The notes: generated by a model not told the origin, from the sequence alone. A stretch of DNA of 64,000 nt from Muraenolepis orangiensis (GCA_027704905.1 CM051001.1:34833656-34897655), one strand, 5' to 3'; counted from the first letter of the stretch, positions 1 to 12,085 are shown. A program made the numbers and translations.

Positions 1-2034
1 TGAGTTGGTAGATGTAGTAGGTAGATGTAGTAGGTAGATGAGTAGGTAGATGTAGTAGATGTAGTAGTAGTAGTAGATGTAGTAGTAGATGAGTAGGTAG
101 ATGTAGTAGATGTAGTAGGTAGATGTAGTAGATGTAGTAGGTAGATGAGTTGGTAGATGTAGTAGGTAGATGTAGTAGGTAGATGAGTAGGTAGATGTAG
201 TAGATGTAGTAGTAGATGTAGTAGTAGATGAGTAGTAGATGTAGTAGTGTAGTAGGTAGATGTAGTAGGTAGTAGTAGTAGATGTAGTAGAGTAGTAGAT
301 GTAGTAGGTAGATGTAGTAGATGTAGTAGGTAGATGAGTAGGTAGATGAGTAGGTAGATGTAGTAGATGTAGTAGGTAGATGAGTAGGTAGATGTAGTAG
401 ATGTAGTAGGTAGATGAGTAGGTAGATGTAGTAGATGTAGCGGTAGATGAGTAGGTAGATGTAGTAGATGTAGTAGATGTAGTAGGTAGTAGTAGTAGAT
501 GTAGTAGGTAGATGAGTAGGTAGATGAGTAGGTAGATGTAGTAGATGTAGTAGGTAGATGAGTAGGTAGATGTAGTATGTAGTAGTAGATGTAGTAGATG
601 TAGTAGGTAGATGAGTAGGTAGATGAGTAGATGTAGTAGTAGATGAGTAGGTAGATGTAGTAGATGTAGTAGGTAGATGTAGTAGGTAGATGAGTAGTAG
701 TAGTAGTAGGTAGATGTAGTAGATGTAGTAGGTAGATGAGTAGGTAGATGTAGTAGATGTAGTAGGTAGATGTAGTAGAGTAGTAGATGTAGTAGGTAGA
801 TGTAGATGTAGTAGGTGTAGTAGGTAGATGTAGTAGTAGTAGTAGTGAGTAGGTAGTAGTAGTAGGTAGATGTAGTAGATGTAGTAGGTAGATGAGTAGG
901 TAGATGTAGTAGATGTAGTAGGTAGATGTAGTAGATGTAGTAGGTAGATGTAGTAGATGTAGTAGGTAGATGAGTAGTAGATGTAGTAGATGTAGTAGGT
1001 AGATGTAGTGATGTAGTAGATGTAGTAGGTAGATGTAGTAGATGTAGTAGGTAGATGAGTAGGTAGATGTAGTAGATGTAGTAGGTAGATGTAGTAGGTA
1101 GTGAGTAGGTAGATGTAGTATATGTAGTAGGTAGATGAGTAGGTAGATGAGTAGGTAGATGTAGTAGATGTAGTAGGTAGATGTAGTAGATGTAGTAGGT
1201 AGATGAGTAGTAGATGTAGTAGATGTAGTAGGTAGATGTAGTAGATGTAGTAGGTAGATAGTAGGTAGATGTAGTAGTGTAGTAGGTAGATGAGTAGGTA
1301 GATGTAGTAGATGTAGTAGGTAGATGTAGTAGATGTAGTAGGTAGATGAGTAGGTAGATGTAGTATATGTAGTAGGTAGTGTAGTAGATGTAGTAGTAGA
1401 TGAGTAGGTAGATGTAGTATATGTAGTAGGTAGATGTAGTAGATGAGTAGTAGATGTAGTAGATGTAGTAGTAGATGAGTAGGTAGATGTAGTATATGTA
1501 GTAGGTAGATGTAGTAGATGTAGTAGGTAGATGAGTAGGTAGATGTAGTATATGTAGTAGGTAGATGTAGTAGTAGATGTAGTAGATGTAGTAGGTAGAT
1601 GAGTAGTAGTAGTAGATGTAGTAGGTAGATGTAGTATATGTAGTAGGTAGATGTAGTATATGTAGTAGGTAGATGTAGTAGATGTAGTAGGTAGATGAGT
1701 AGTAGATGTAGTAGTATGTAGTAGTAGATGTAGTAGGTAGATGTAGTAGATGTAGTAGGTAGATGAGTAGGTAGATGTAGTATATGTAGTAGGTAGATGT
1801 AGTATATGTAGTAGGTAGATGTAGTATATGTAGTAGGTAGATGTAGTAGATGTAGTAGGTAGATGAGTAGGTAGATGTAGTATATGTAGTAGGTAGATGT
1901 AGTATATGTAGTAGGTAGATGTAGTATATGTAGTAGGTAGATGTAGTAGATGTAGTAGGTAGATGAGTAGGTAGATGTAGTATATGTAGTAGGTAGATGT
2001 AGTAGATGTAGAAGGTAGATGTAGTAGATGTAGC
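1..2034. repeat. 2-kb minisatellite of TAG/TAGATG/TAGG words
   Basis: The stretch is built from TAGATG, TAG and TAGG words in changing order, for example tagtaggtagatgagtagg. It starts before the window edge and ends where unique sequence begins at about 2035. Later copies (about 1350-2000) carry a tatatg variant that is absent from the first kilobase, which suggests local homogenisation. TAG stops fill the + strand, so it is non-coding. It lies in the gria3 intron upstream of the M1/M2 exon. Confidence 0.97.
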
Positions 2035-2703
2035 TGTGTATGCCGTGTATTTCTAATGATTCATATTGAACTCGATTGCCTTTTTATAACACACCCACAT
2101 TCAATTTGGAACCAGTTATTCTCCTCCTTGTCAGGATGTCTTGGGGTGGACAGAATCACTCTTATCACAATCTGAGGAACATTCATTTATTTATTCATTT
2201 ATGTGTGCTTTGGCTACAAGAAGAACCGTCTTAAGGCACGTTTAGGAGAACACGACTTGTGTGTGCAGTGCTTTTCCGTTTCTGAGGCATACATGAATGA
2301 ATGAGCATGAGGGTACCTGTGTAGAGTTTAATACAGGTTGTAAATACCCTTTTAACTGCGGGGATAACAAGCATCCAGCACCATTAATTTGCTGTTATAG
2401 ACTTGACGGTCTTAATGTTCTTCCACTATGGCTCTTAGGAGGTCATTGCCGCAATTCTTGGAACAAAACAAACCAATTAGGAGCCTCCGCAACACGAGTA
2501 TATGTAGCATCGTGCAGTTCCAAATGGTACACAGGAATATGAATGCATCAATGTTCTGACCTTTAATGCTTGTTCTTTTTTGTGTATCCAAACTGCTAGG
2601 CCTGTGGCGCTAGCAGTCATTCTGCACTTATTAGGATTGCCTGCAGGTCTCAATGTTGTCAAACTAACGCTTGCTGTTGTGCATATGCCTTGCCTGTTTC
2701 CAG
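2035..2703 (+). other. gria3: gria3 intron, 3' end (partial)
   Basis: Non-repetitive intron sequence between the minisatellite and the first exon in the window. It ends in a pyrimidine-rich tract (ttgcctgtttccag) whose AG is at 2702-2703. I see no further gene or repeat in it. Confidence 0.75.
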
Positions 2704-3077
2704 AGGGCAGATATAGCAGTCGCGCCTCTCACCATAACACTGGTCCGAGAGGAGGTGATAGACTTTTCCAAGCCCTTTATGAGCCTGGGCATCTCCATTA
2801 TGATAAAGAAGCCACAAAAGTCCAAGCCCGGCGTGTTCTCCTTCCTGGACCCCCTGGCCTATGAGATCTGGATGTGTATAGTGTTTGCCTATATCGGTGT
2901 GAGCGTGGTTCTGTTCCTGGTCAGCCGCTTCAGCCCCTACGAGTGGAACCTAGAGGAGCAGGATGAGACCAAAGACCCCCAGACTCCCCCCGATCCCCCA
3001 AACGACTTTGGCATCTTCAACTCTCTCTGGTTCTCTCTGGGCGCCTTCATGCAGCAGGGATGCGACATCTCCCCAAG
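2704..3077 (+). CDS. gria3: AMPA glutamate receptor 3: S1 end, M1, pore loop M2 exon
   Basis: An internal exon of 374 nt that reads RADIAVAPLTITLVREEV, the end of the S1 ligand-binding lobe. M1 follows (about WMCIVFAYIGVSVVLFLV), then a linker rich in D/E/P, and then the re-entrant pore loop ending FMQQGCDISPR. The Q/R-site codon at 3052-3054 is CAG (Gln). This is as expected for GluA3, whose channels pass calcium unless GluA2 is present; only GRIA2 is normally edited at this site. The cysteine in QQGCDI matches the palmitoylated pore-loop cysteine of the family. The acceptor is tttccag and the donor AAG|gtaggt, and the last codon (AG|G, Arg) is split. The next exon restores the phase. Calling it gria3 rather than another gria gene rests on the C-terminal exon. 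Which of the teleost gria3 duplicates this is cannot be told here. Confidence 0.95.
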
Positions 3078-3639
3078 GTAGGTGTCCCCCCTCACCCAGA
3101 TACTAGAGGGGTAACATGGGAATTCAATATGGAAAATGTTTTGGTGCTGATATGTGGAATATAATATTGATTATGTATATCCCATCATTCCTTGGAATGC
3201 ACATGCAGTTTTTTTTAATTTAGCTCGAATGATATGCTTACTTTGATCCTTTACTCTTTCCATTTTATTCCCTTCAGGCTTTTATTTTGGAGTCGTTTTC
3301 ACACTTTACGTTTGAAAGGGTTTGGGAATTGGTTTACTGAAATTGCCATGACCAAAATGGTTAAATCAATATCTTCATATGGCTACAGGCTCTGCCTGTT
3401 CCTCAAGTTGGAAGCCAGTTGGTTCTTAGTTGGAACGAAAGGTCATTCCTGAGTGCACATAGCACCCCTCTGGCCATATGCATTATTCTTTATGGCTTCA
3501 CAAAGCGTTTCTGATGAATGATGCAGTGGCTCTATTACAAAGCAATTGGTCGACCCTGTCAGTTAATTGCCAGAGCATATTATGTGACTACTATTCTCAG
3601 TGGTCTGGTCTGGTTTTCTTTCCCACGCCCTTCTCTCAG
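3078..3639 (+). other. gria3: gria3 intron (562 bp)
   Basis: A short intron between the M2 and M3 exons, from gtaggt to ttctctcag. The sequence is unique and shows no other feature. Confidence 0.9.
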
Positions 3640-3838
3640 GTCTCTGTCTGGCCGTATTGTGGGTGGTGTGTGGTGGTTCTTCACCCTCATCATCATCTCA
3701 TCCTACACAGCCAATCTGGCTGCTTTCCTCACCGTGGAGAGGATGGTTTCTCCTATCGAAAGTGCGGAGGATCTCGCCAAACAAACAGAGATCGCATACG
3801 GGACTCTTGACTCAGGCTCAACAAAAGAGTTCTTTAGG
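3640..3838 (+). CDS. gria3: AMPA glutamate receptor 3: M3 helix exon
   Basis: A 199-nt exon, the size I expect for this exon in vertebrate GRIA genes. It completes the split Arg codon and reads SLSGRIVGGVWWFFTLIIIS and on. It holds the M3 gate helix with the signature SYTANLAAFLTVERM. It continues into the S2 lobe with SPIESAEDLAKQTEIAYGT and the LDSGSTKEFF segment, whose Ser-Thr pair contacts the gamma-carboxyl of glutamate in the family. The acceptor is tctctcag and the donor AGG|gtgagt, ending in phase 0. No frameshift or missing motif is seen, so the exon looks functional. Confidence 0.96.
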
Positions 3839-4462
3839 GTGAGTACAAGAGGCCACTGCTTTAAAGATCGTCCTGTGATGGGGCAAACTGGAGTTAGTTG
3901 ACAATGATGATTCCAAATGAGCACGGCCTTGTGAAACACTCCAACCTCGTTCTAGGCCTGTTTAAAGATTGCACCAAACACTGCATGTCTGCCTCTAAAG
4001 TACTTCTTGAAATCCTGTGACATGAATGCGAAGTGAATGCATCCGTGGTGCAGTGTGCAACCTTGAGGCAGGGGGAGCTGTCAGCGGTGAGCAGAGATAA
4101 GCACGTAGAAGAGTCTCAGAGGTGATATAAACCGGAGCCTAATCAAAGCACCTGCATCGGGCTCAAACTCAAAGGGGTCAACTCATAAAATCTAATTACT
4201 AAGCTTGCGGTCTCCTGCAAATTGGACCTGATGAAGTGAAGCCCCGCAGGTCAAAGAGAAGACAAAGTCTGAATCATCCCTCAGCTGGAATAAGAAATAT
4301 GTTCTCCAGCGTCAGGAAATAGTCGGGTAATTTAGGCATGAATTTACCTACCACTGAATTTCAGATGGATTAGAATCCACCGCCTACTCTTTCACTCTCT
4401 AAGAGAGTGCCTGTGAGAGAGTGCCTGCCAGAGAGCCTGTGCACCTGGTAACAGCGCCTGGT

Positions 4463-4567
4463 CCACTGACTGTACTGGTTACAGGCAGTGGTGTGAACCT
4501 GCAAACTGCACGTTCACACCACTGACTGTACTGGTTACAGGCAGTGGTGTGAACCTGCAAACTGCAC
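4463..4567. repeat. Tandem 49-bp duplication with internal hairpin
   Basis: Identical 49-bp copies at 4463-4511 and 4519-4567, 56 bp apart. Each contains cagtggtgtgaa, and the junction contains ttcacaccactg, so the copies can pair as a stem-loop across the junction. Confidence 0.9.
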
Positions 4568-5460
4568 ACGCATTAAGTTGGAGGAATGGAGGATGAAGCT
4601 ACAGCACTCTGACCGCGATAACGAAAGACGTTCCTCATTACTCATCCAAGGGAGGGATTGGTATGTCTCACAGCTGCAGTCTTGTCGGCAGGATGAGCTA
4701 TTCATTTGGTTTACCCCTGGGTCGGATTGCGGCAACAACAAAACAACACCAAATTAGACCCACATTTTCTGGGGTTCGAAGACCGACATGTTCCTGTCTA
4801 CAGGGTCGGTTCCAACAAATACACACGCATGGCCTTGAACTGAACTCCCGGCATTCTACGCCGGTCCAAAATAAAGACGGCATTGTAGCAGGATGCGTGC
4901 TCAGCAGTCTGGTCTGGGTTGGACCGCAGTACGATAATAGATTGCAGGCACGATACATACACAGGTGTTTGTGTTTGTTTCACAGCTGTGGAAGGCCGAT
5001 TACAGGTTAATTCCACTTCCTGTCAATGTCACCAGAGAGGTCAACGCTGTGAGAATGTTGTGAGAAGGTGTTTTCCAATATTCCACACAATGAGTGTCCT
5101 AGTTTCAGGGCTCAAATGACAATCGCGTGAGCCGCGATTCCGAGGCACCTTTAATTAAAAACTACAGCGAGCTGACGAAAACAAGAAAACAAACAGCACT
5201 AATTAATGGCGGTTGAAATTCCATTTCAGACCTGTTTCAGGGAATACATTCAGGCTTAATGAGACTCATACGGCCTCCACCGTCTGGAGGTTCTTAAAAT
5301 CAGGTCAAGTGCTTCAAACAAGACATATGTCACCGTCCTTGACACTCCTAGCCTGAATATTTCATGATTTCACCTGGTTGGCTCTACAGAGGAGCCTGGG
5401 AATGGGAGCCAAAATCACTAGTGTCATACATTCATTCATGTGTAACATTGACTGTATGCC

Positions 5461-5559
5461 AATGCCATGTGACATGTATATAAAGTATATATACTTTATA
5501 TACATGTCACATGGCATTGACTGTATGCCATGTGACATGTATATAAAGTATATATACTG
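5461..5559. repeat. 58-bp perfect palindrome plus a third copy of its arm
   Basis: Positions 5461-5518 equal their own reverse complement over 58 bp. The arm starts aatgccatgtgacatgtata and the centre is tatata. A third arm copy in direct orientation follows at 5526-5559. Both full arms are preceded by gactgtatgcc. The element is unrelated to the splicing signals and may be the remnant of a small foldback DNA element. Confidence 0.93.
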
Positions 5560-6599
5560 TATACATAAGTTCAAATTGAGCAATACCCATCAGAATTATA
5601 TTAATGTATTTGTCAAACATTTGATCACGGTTACAGACACATACATGTATAGAGCAAAAGACAACATTCAGGAACAAATGAATGAATGGATGAATGGATG
5701 AATGAATGACCCTCTGGTGGAATGCGAATGGACCACAGGCACTTGGCACCAAAAACCCAGCCCGCTTTTCTGCAGCCCTGTCCCAGACTACCCTGCTGCT
5801 CGTTGTGCTGCCATCACTCGCCCCCCCCCTTTTCTCTCCCCTGTCTCCCCCCCTGTCTCCCCCCTTCTCTGCCTGTTGCTTTACCCGGAGACAACCTCAT
5901 CCCGGGGAGGTGTCTCTGTCCCTCTCCACAGCTGCCATGTGTCGCCACACCCGCTTTTGAACAAAGTCTACGAGGAGTCTGCAGCGTAGCACGGCTCGTG
6001 TCCAGTGTTCCTGCTTCCTATATAAAAATATGTTAAGATATGTTTAAAATATGTTTTAAATATATTTTAAGTATGTATGAAGGTTAGGGCCCGTGGATCT
6101 TTTTGAACTTTACAAAAGGGAAAGGTCGACGGCGCAAAGGAGTTCCGTTCTCGTCGCATCTCGTTATAACGGCATGAAAACATGAAGCAATCCTAGTTTC
6201 AATGTTTTTTATTTAGGGGAAAAGGGAAAACGTTGTGTGTTTGTTCCTCCACGGTTGCAGTGGAGGTTAGGAGCCGACAGGTCGGGGGCGTAATCGACGG
6301 CGCACCCTCCAAGCAGACCGTGACGACGCATGGGAGTTCACCTTATACTGTTTACAAGTGCTGTGGTATTGTGGCCGCTGTAAAACTGTTCCCTGGTTAA
6401 TAGGACGCTGATTGTCATGTCTCAACTCTGCAAGCAGTCAGAGGAAGGCTGATGAGGATGACGAGGATGATGCTCGGCTCTGTAATGATACACAGCGGTG
6501 CGGCATTAACCTACCGGGTCCAGGCGCCCGTGTCTCTTTGTGCTCGGGAACAGCATTGAAGTAGAAAAGATTTACCCACAACAAAGACTACAGCCTTGT

Positions 6600-7060
6600 A
6601 ATCTTACATAAAGGGGGAGGGGAGGAGGAGGGGGGAGGGATACAAGTGAGGCTTGTGGAGGGGGTAGGTGGGGGGGGGGGGGGGGGGGGGGGTCGGTGTG
6701 TCCTTAGAGAGACATGTTGAAGATCACATGAGTAGCGATGACAGACAGGGAGTATGTAACTGCACCCCACACAGAAACACACACACACACACACACTCTC
6801 TCCACTCCTCCTCCCCTCAGCCCATATACACATTGGTATTCTGGCCGTACCAGGTGGCTCTTCAATGACAATGTACCCCAGAGCATCAGCTTTCATTTCT
6901 GTGTACTTGAAAAGCAGGTAGTTCTGGCACAGTGGATATTAAGGTGGGCTGGGGGGTGAGGGTGGTGGTGGGGGTGGAGGGGTTAGGGTGGAGGTAAGGG
7001 TGGAGGTGTGGGGGTGGAGGGGTGAGGGTGGAGGGGGGGGGGGGGGGTGGAGGGTTAGGA
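6600..7060. repeat. G-rich low-complexity tracts
   Basis: The stretch contains aggagggg-type runs, an uninterrupted G tract of about 23 nt at 6670-6692, and a ggtggaggggt-type G-rich repeat at 6948-7060. Unique sequence with a short (CA)n lies between. The length of the G run is likely to vary and is prone to sequencing error. Confidence 0.85.
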
Positions 7061-7121
7061 AGCTGAAGGATGCTCTGTCCACAAACTAAATAATGCGCAA
7101 CTGAAATGGGAACGTTATAGT

Positions 7122-7405
<284 letters not shown>

Positions 7406-8412
7406 TGTGTGTGAGCCTTTTGATATGCAGCCAGTGTATGGGAGCATAATAGGAGCTCCCTGCAATGCAGGAGCAGGAGGAGTCGGGGAGTTAAAAATAT
7501 ACTGCAGTCTGCAGGGCAGTGGCCAGAGGTCTGTACACGCTGCCTAACCTACAATCAATACAGATTAAGTAGCTGTTTAGAATGGAAGAGGCAATCACTT
7601 TGACTTTGAACTTTAATCACATGTCATCCCTGCACATTGACTGACCATGCCAGGGGAACTTTAGATGCAGACAAAAAACACGCCCACACACACACAACTG
7701 TGACTTTGGAATACCTTTTTAAGGTATGATACATTTAGCCATGATATTTGATAAAGTCCCATTACAGATCCACTCAGAGTTAAATGTCAGCCCATCGTAA
7801 TAGAACTTATTTGCTGCTGTGGCGACAAAGAGAACGGGTTTCTGTAAGTTGTGCACATCTGTGTTTGTCCGTCTGTGGATCATCATTCATTTCTCTATGA
7901 ATTTGTGGTATGAGAAAACCTTACGAAAATATGCGAAAGACCCCATCTATCCTCGAACCTACTGGTACCTCCTCTTACAGCTGGTAATGGCTTCCGTCTC
8001 CTCGTCTATGTGGGATAATCATTGCAGTAATAATACACCATTTAAGGTGTGCCTAATGACTATTACAGAGCAGGGAGTAAGACAATAGAAACACCTTCCA
8101 TTGATAACCAGGCTTTGATTACCGTCTCACAGCCCCGGATACTTCCTTGTAATTGTTAGAGAAGTCCACTTGAACCCCGATGTGTCTCCACAGAGCATCA
8201 CCCCACATGAATGCATAACGATGTATTCATGGAAGTCTATAATTGTGCGACATATTTTCATTTCCAGCGCTAATGACGGACCTTCGCGATCATTATGTCC
8301 TAATTGCGCTTCGAATGACCACTGTAGACCTTAATGTGAACGATTGCATTTTAGAACAGGAGGCAGAGGTGACTTCCAACGGGTTATGCTGTGCATGAAT
8401 TTGTGCGTTAAG

Positions 8413-8482
8413 TGTCCGTGTGCGTGTGTGCACGTGTGTGCACGTGTGTGCACGTGTGTGCACGTGCGTGTGTGTGTGTCCT
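8413..8482. repeat. Short GTGTGTGCAC minisatellite
   Basis: The word gtgtgtgcac is repeated several times and then becomes (GT)n. It is alternating purine-pyrimidine sequence of the kind able to adopt Z-DNA. Confidence 0.8.
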
Positions 8483-10664
8483 CATGTTTTTCCCACCCTT
8501 GTCTCTCGTACTCATGGCAGGTACATTCTTCTTAATGCATGTCAGGGATTGACTTTGGTCCAACCAAATGGGCCCAGTTAGACGTTGGTCTTCCTATTGA
8601 TGAATTGACTTCATGAAGCACTGAGGCAGCACACTCTGGTGTTTGGAATCAATGCCTAAATCCATTATTTTCTGTGCCTTGGAGGAGGATGTCTGTGGGG
8701 GGCTGCTCTCTGGCATATGGAAATTGGAAATTGCCCTCCAGCCCGGTGTCCTTTTCAAAATAAAAGTCTTGACATGTGCATAGTAAACACATGATGAAGA
8801 GAAATACATTTTCTATGGAGGCACGCACAGCACGGAGAGAGAGGGCGCATTTTTGTTGTGTGGAACTAGGATGGCCAAGACTTTTATTTTCATTGTTGAC
8901 TGTTAAGAGTTGTGAAGCCTCCTCTCATGCTGAAGCTGTGATGCCCAAATCCTCCCCCCTCGGTTCAGGGTCCATGTCTTTGTGTTTCCTTTAGTGAATA
9001 GCGGTTTTAGGCTTTTTGTTGTACACGCCATATTCTACATCTTCTGCTGTTGACAGAAGGTGTATTGTCTGAATATTTGTCTGATTATCCATGGCTGCCT
9101 GCGGCACGGTAGCGTGAATATTAATTTTTCAGCCGTCCGGAAGCATCTCCCATGGAAGGTGGGGGTTATGGCGGTCAAGGATGCAGATCAACGGGAGGAT
9201 TTCACGCTTGTCGAGCGGCCGCCGCGTTACGCTGCTGTCATCTCATGAATAAATACAGCAGTGGAGCTGGGGAGTTATTGTATAATATCTGCGTATGTGA
9301 ACATTTTCATGCCTACTAATTGTTTGACCGCGTAGGGCCTCTGACATCAGATTACTTTGTACATTGTGCCATCATTCAATTGGTCCAGTTTGAAAATCAC
9401 TATTGATAGTCTGCCCCGCTGGTTTCCACTGTGGCCTTTTTAATGAATTGCTTTATGGTAATTATCCAATCTGCATGTCGCAGTACAGTGCATATGTTTA
9501 TGCAAGTCCTACGCATCACCATGACACACATGTGCACACACACATGTGCACACAGACACAGACACACATACACACCCCTTAGTGCGTGCGTATCACGGTA
9601 AGAGACTTGTCACTGCGTAACACAGGATCTCTTTCAAAGTGTGTGATGCCGACGCCAAATTAAATCCAGTGCCGCATTGAATCACTTCACTGATGGTTAT
9701 TATAGATAGAGGAGCTCCCTTGGTTTCCCTTCAGAGGCCACTGTGTCGCTAAGCCTGACCCGGGGGCACAGGGAGAACCGCACACACACACGCACACACA
9801 CACGCCTGCCCGCGTGTCAGTGGCTGGATGGCATGTGTGTGGTGCCTGTTCTACTTGTGCCCCGTTTTGACAGTTTACCATCATGTGCTTCTGTGTACAT
9901 CGCATCACTGACATCCTTATGCACATGCATGCAATGTTAGGTATACAATCGTTACTTTATGAGTTATGAGTGCTTTTTTTCTTTATTTTTGTGCTGTTGA
10001 GGCGGTTTAAGTGGTCATGGTGTGGTGTGTTAAGACACAAAGGCGTCCCTGGTGAATGGAATACACGTGCTCCCGCCTTGTGTCCCGTGTGTTGTTCCCT
10101 ACGAGAGTTCATCGCTCTTCTGCAGATGATCTGATCTGATCCGCCGTTTAAAAACCTGCAAAGAGGTGATGTATCTTCTGGCAGGGACTTGTTAATGCTC
10201 AGCTCCCTCCAGCGAGCGATATGTATTCTCCAACTTTACATAATATTAGCATCCGCATGATCCGTTCCCCACTCAATTTCACTGGAATTTCTAAATCCCA
10301 AGGCGTCCAACAGTGTGCACGTTGATATCGCTGTAGGATAATGGATTCTGCCCGTTTTTTTGTGCTTCGTAATCTCATAATGGCCTGCAAGTTGTTTTTT
10401 TCCTCCGCCCCCAACCTACCCCCCCCCCTGCAACTGCCCACTACCACATTTCCCTCAAGTATTTAGAGATATCACACCGAATTTTGGCGGGTATCTAAAA
10501 ATACTTTTCCGTACGCTGTGGTACTCTATTATGAAATACAAACGGCGCGGCAAAATCCAACAAAAAATAAATAAATGAGCACCATCAAAAAAACTAAAAC
10601 TAAACGTCTAAACTACTTATCTTCTCTCCTCCTTCTCCTCCTCTCTCCTTCGGCAAAAAACCAG

Positions 10665-10912
10665 CGCTCCAAAATAGCGGTGTACGAGAAAATGTGGTCG
10701 TACATGAAGTCGGCCGAGCCCTCCGTGTTCGCCAAGACCACGCCGGACGGAGTGGCGCGCGTGCGCAAGTCCAAGGGCAAGTTTGCCTTCCTGCTGGAGT
10801 CCACCATGAACGAGTACATCGAGCAGAGGAAGCCCTGCGACACCATGAAGGTCGGAGGGAACCTGGACTCCAAGGGCTACGGCGTGGCCACGCCCAAAGG
10901 CTCAGCATTAAG
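10665..10912 (+). CDS. gria3: AMPA glutamate receptor 3: S2 ligand-binding exon
   Basis: A 248-nt exon, the expected size, reading RSKIAVYEKMWSYMKSAEPS and on to GYGVATPKGSALR. It holds most of the S2 lobe, including LLESTMNEYIEQRKPCDTMK. The Glu of LLEST is the family's alpha-amino-group ligand and the Cys of RKPCDT forms the S2 disulfide. It starts in phase 0 after ccag. It ends with the first two bases of a split Arg codon (AG|A) before gtgggt. The first base of that codon, 10911, is the R/G editing site. The exon's last 7 nt form the 5' end of the editing hairpin, which therefore also covers the splice donor. Both flop and flip exons supply the A that completes AGA. Confidence 0.97.
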
Positions 10913-10973
10913 GTGGGTGGGATATTATAACAATAGGGTCTTCTGTTGTTATAGTATTCCACCTACCCTGATG
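10906..10973 (+). promoter_or_regulatory. gria3: R/G-site A-to-I RNA editing hairpin
   Basis: Exon bases 10906-10912 and intron bases 10913-10934 pair with 10945-10973, leaving a 10-nt loop (10935-10944). I paired all 29 positions by hand: 28 are Watson-Crick or G-U pairs. The single mismatch is A10911.C10968, and A10911 is the first base of the AG|A arginine codon. Editing there reads GGA (Gly). ADAR enzymes are known to edit this site in GRIA2, GRIA3 and GRIA4 pre-mRNA, and an A.C mismatch in an exon-intron duplex is the known recognition structure. The hairpin also buries the 5' splice site, so editing and splicing are probably coupled here, as reported for this gene family. Editing itself is inferred from the structure, not seen. 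Confidence 0.95.
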
Positions 10974-12085
10974 TCCCCCTCAAACCCACCCTAACCCCTA
11001 CCCCAATCCCCACCCCATGTTGTCACTTCCTTCTCCTCTTCCTCCTTTTCCTCCTCTTCCCCGCTGTTGTGTTGTTGTTGTGGTTGTGGACAGGAAGGTA
11101 TAACCTAACCCAAACCACACCCCCCATGGTCACTCTCTTCCTCCTTTTCCTCCTCTTCCTCCTCCTCTTCGCTGTGGCTGTGTTTGTGTTTGTTGTTGTG
11201 GTTGTTGTTGTGGTTGTGGACAGGAAGGTATAACCTAACCCAAACCCCATCCCACATGGTCACTCTCTTCCTCCTCTTCCTCCTCCTCTTCCTCCTCCTC
11301 CTCGCTGTTTGTTGTTGTTGTAGTTGTTGTTGTGTAGTTGGTGGTTGTGGACGCGCAGGTATAACGGTGGAATGCTCTTCTTCCTGACCCCGATGTACCC
11401 GGATGCCGTTTGCTCCCCTGCTGGATGTTTAGATGTGGTGTGGTCACAAGGATGTTCCCTCGCAGATGCTAACATTCCTAAAGCTAACGGTCATTTCATA
11501 CTTATGTCTCCCCCCCCCCCCCCCCCCCCACGCTCGTGCTTTTTTCCTCTTTCCCTCGATCTCACCGTCTGTCTTGCGAACTTTTCTACCTGTCTGTGTG
11601 TGTCGTGTGTTGTCACTTTTAATTTAACAGTTCGATGGGTTTTCAATTTAGCCTTTAAAAGCTGTGCTGTCACTTGTGACGAATGTTAATTGCATGCTGT
11701 TTGTTGTTGTTACTTTCCTCCTCAATGACAAGTCTCCCCATCCCGCACACCTCAGCTCCAGACAGTAACCCTCCATGCCACCTAGCCCCGATATGAGCTT
11801 CCCTTGTCTCTCTGTATACCCTCAATTCCTAAACAATCTGTCCCTCTTTTTACTCGACGATTCTGACTTGCAGACAATTTTTTTAAATTATATATATTAC
11901 ATATATAACATAACTTCCCCTTGCACTAGTAGTGGTAGTCTTTCTACCATTCCCAATTATTATTATTTTGATAGATAATAGTATTAATATGATTCTAATT
12001 CTAATTAATATCGTGATCATTCCTTTGCATTAGATTTCTCACGGACCTGTGCATTTTCTTACAAGTTATGTTTTATCGTTTCAAG
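10913..12085 (+). other. gria3: gria3 intron (1.2 kb) between S2 and flop exons
   Basis: It begins with the intronic side of the editing hairpin. A threefold duplicated pyrimidine/TTG repeat (11035-11362) and a C run (about 11511-11529) follow. The last 550 bp are unique and AT-rich, with the acceptor tttcaag at 12085. Confidence 0.9.
11035..11362. repeat. Three tandem copies of a TCC/TTG-rich intronic unit
   Basis: Each unit of about 130 bp has a (TCC)n pyrimidine tract, a TTG tract and the core ggttgtggacaggaaggtat. The core starts at about 11080 and 11210; a diverged third copy near 11343 reads ggacgcgcaggtataac. The copies differ in tract length, which points to slippage or unequal exchange. 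Confidence 0.85.

Noticed and set aside
3052..3054. Q/R editing site in M2
   Set aside because: The codon is CAG, but GluA3 is not known to be edited here, and I saw no obvious complementary sequence in the short 3' intron by eye.
7819..8088. 89-codon frame inside the gria3 intron
   Set aside because: No domain, no splice sites in phase with gria3 exons, and known GRIA genes have no exon here.
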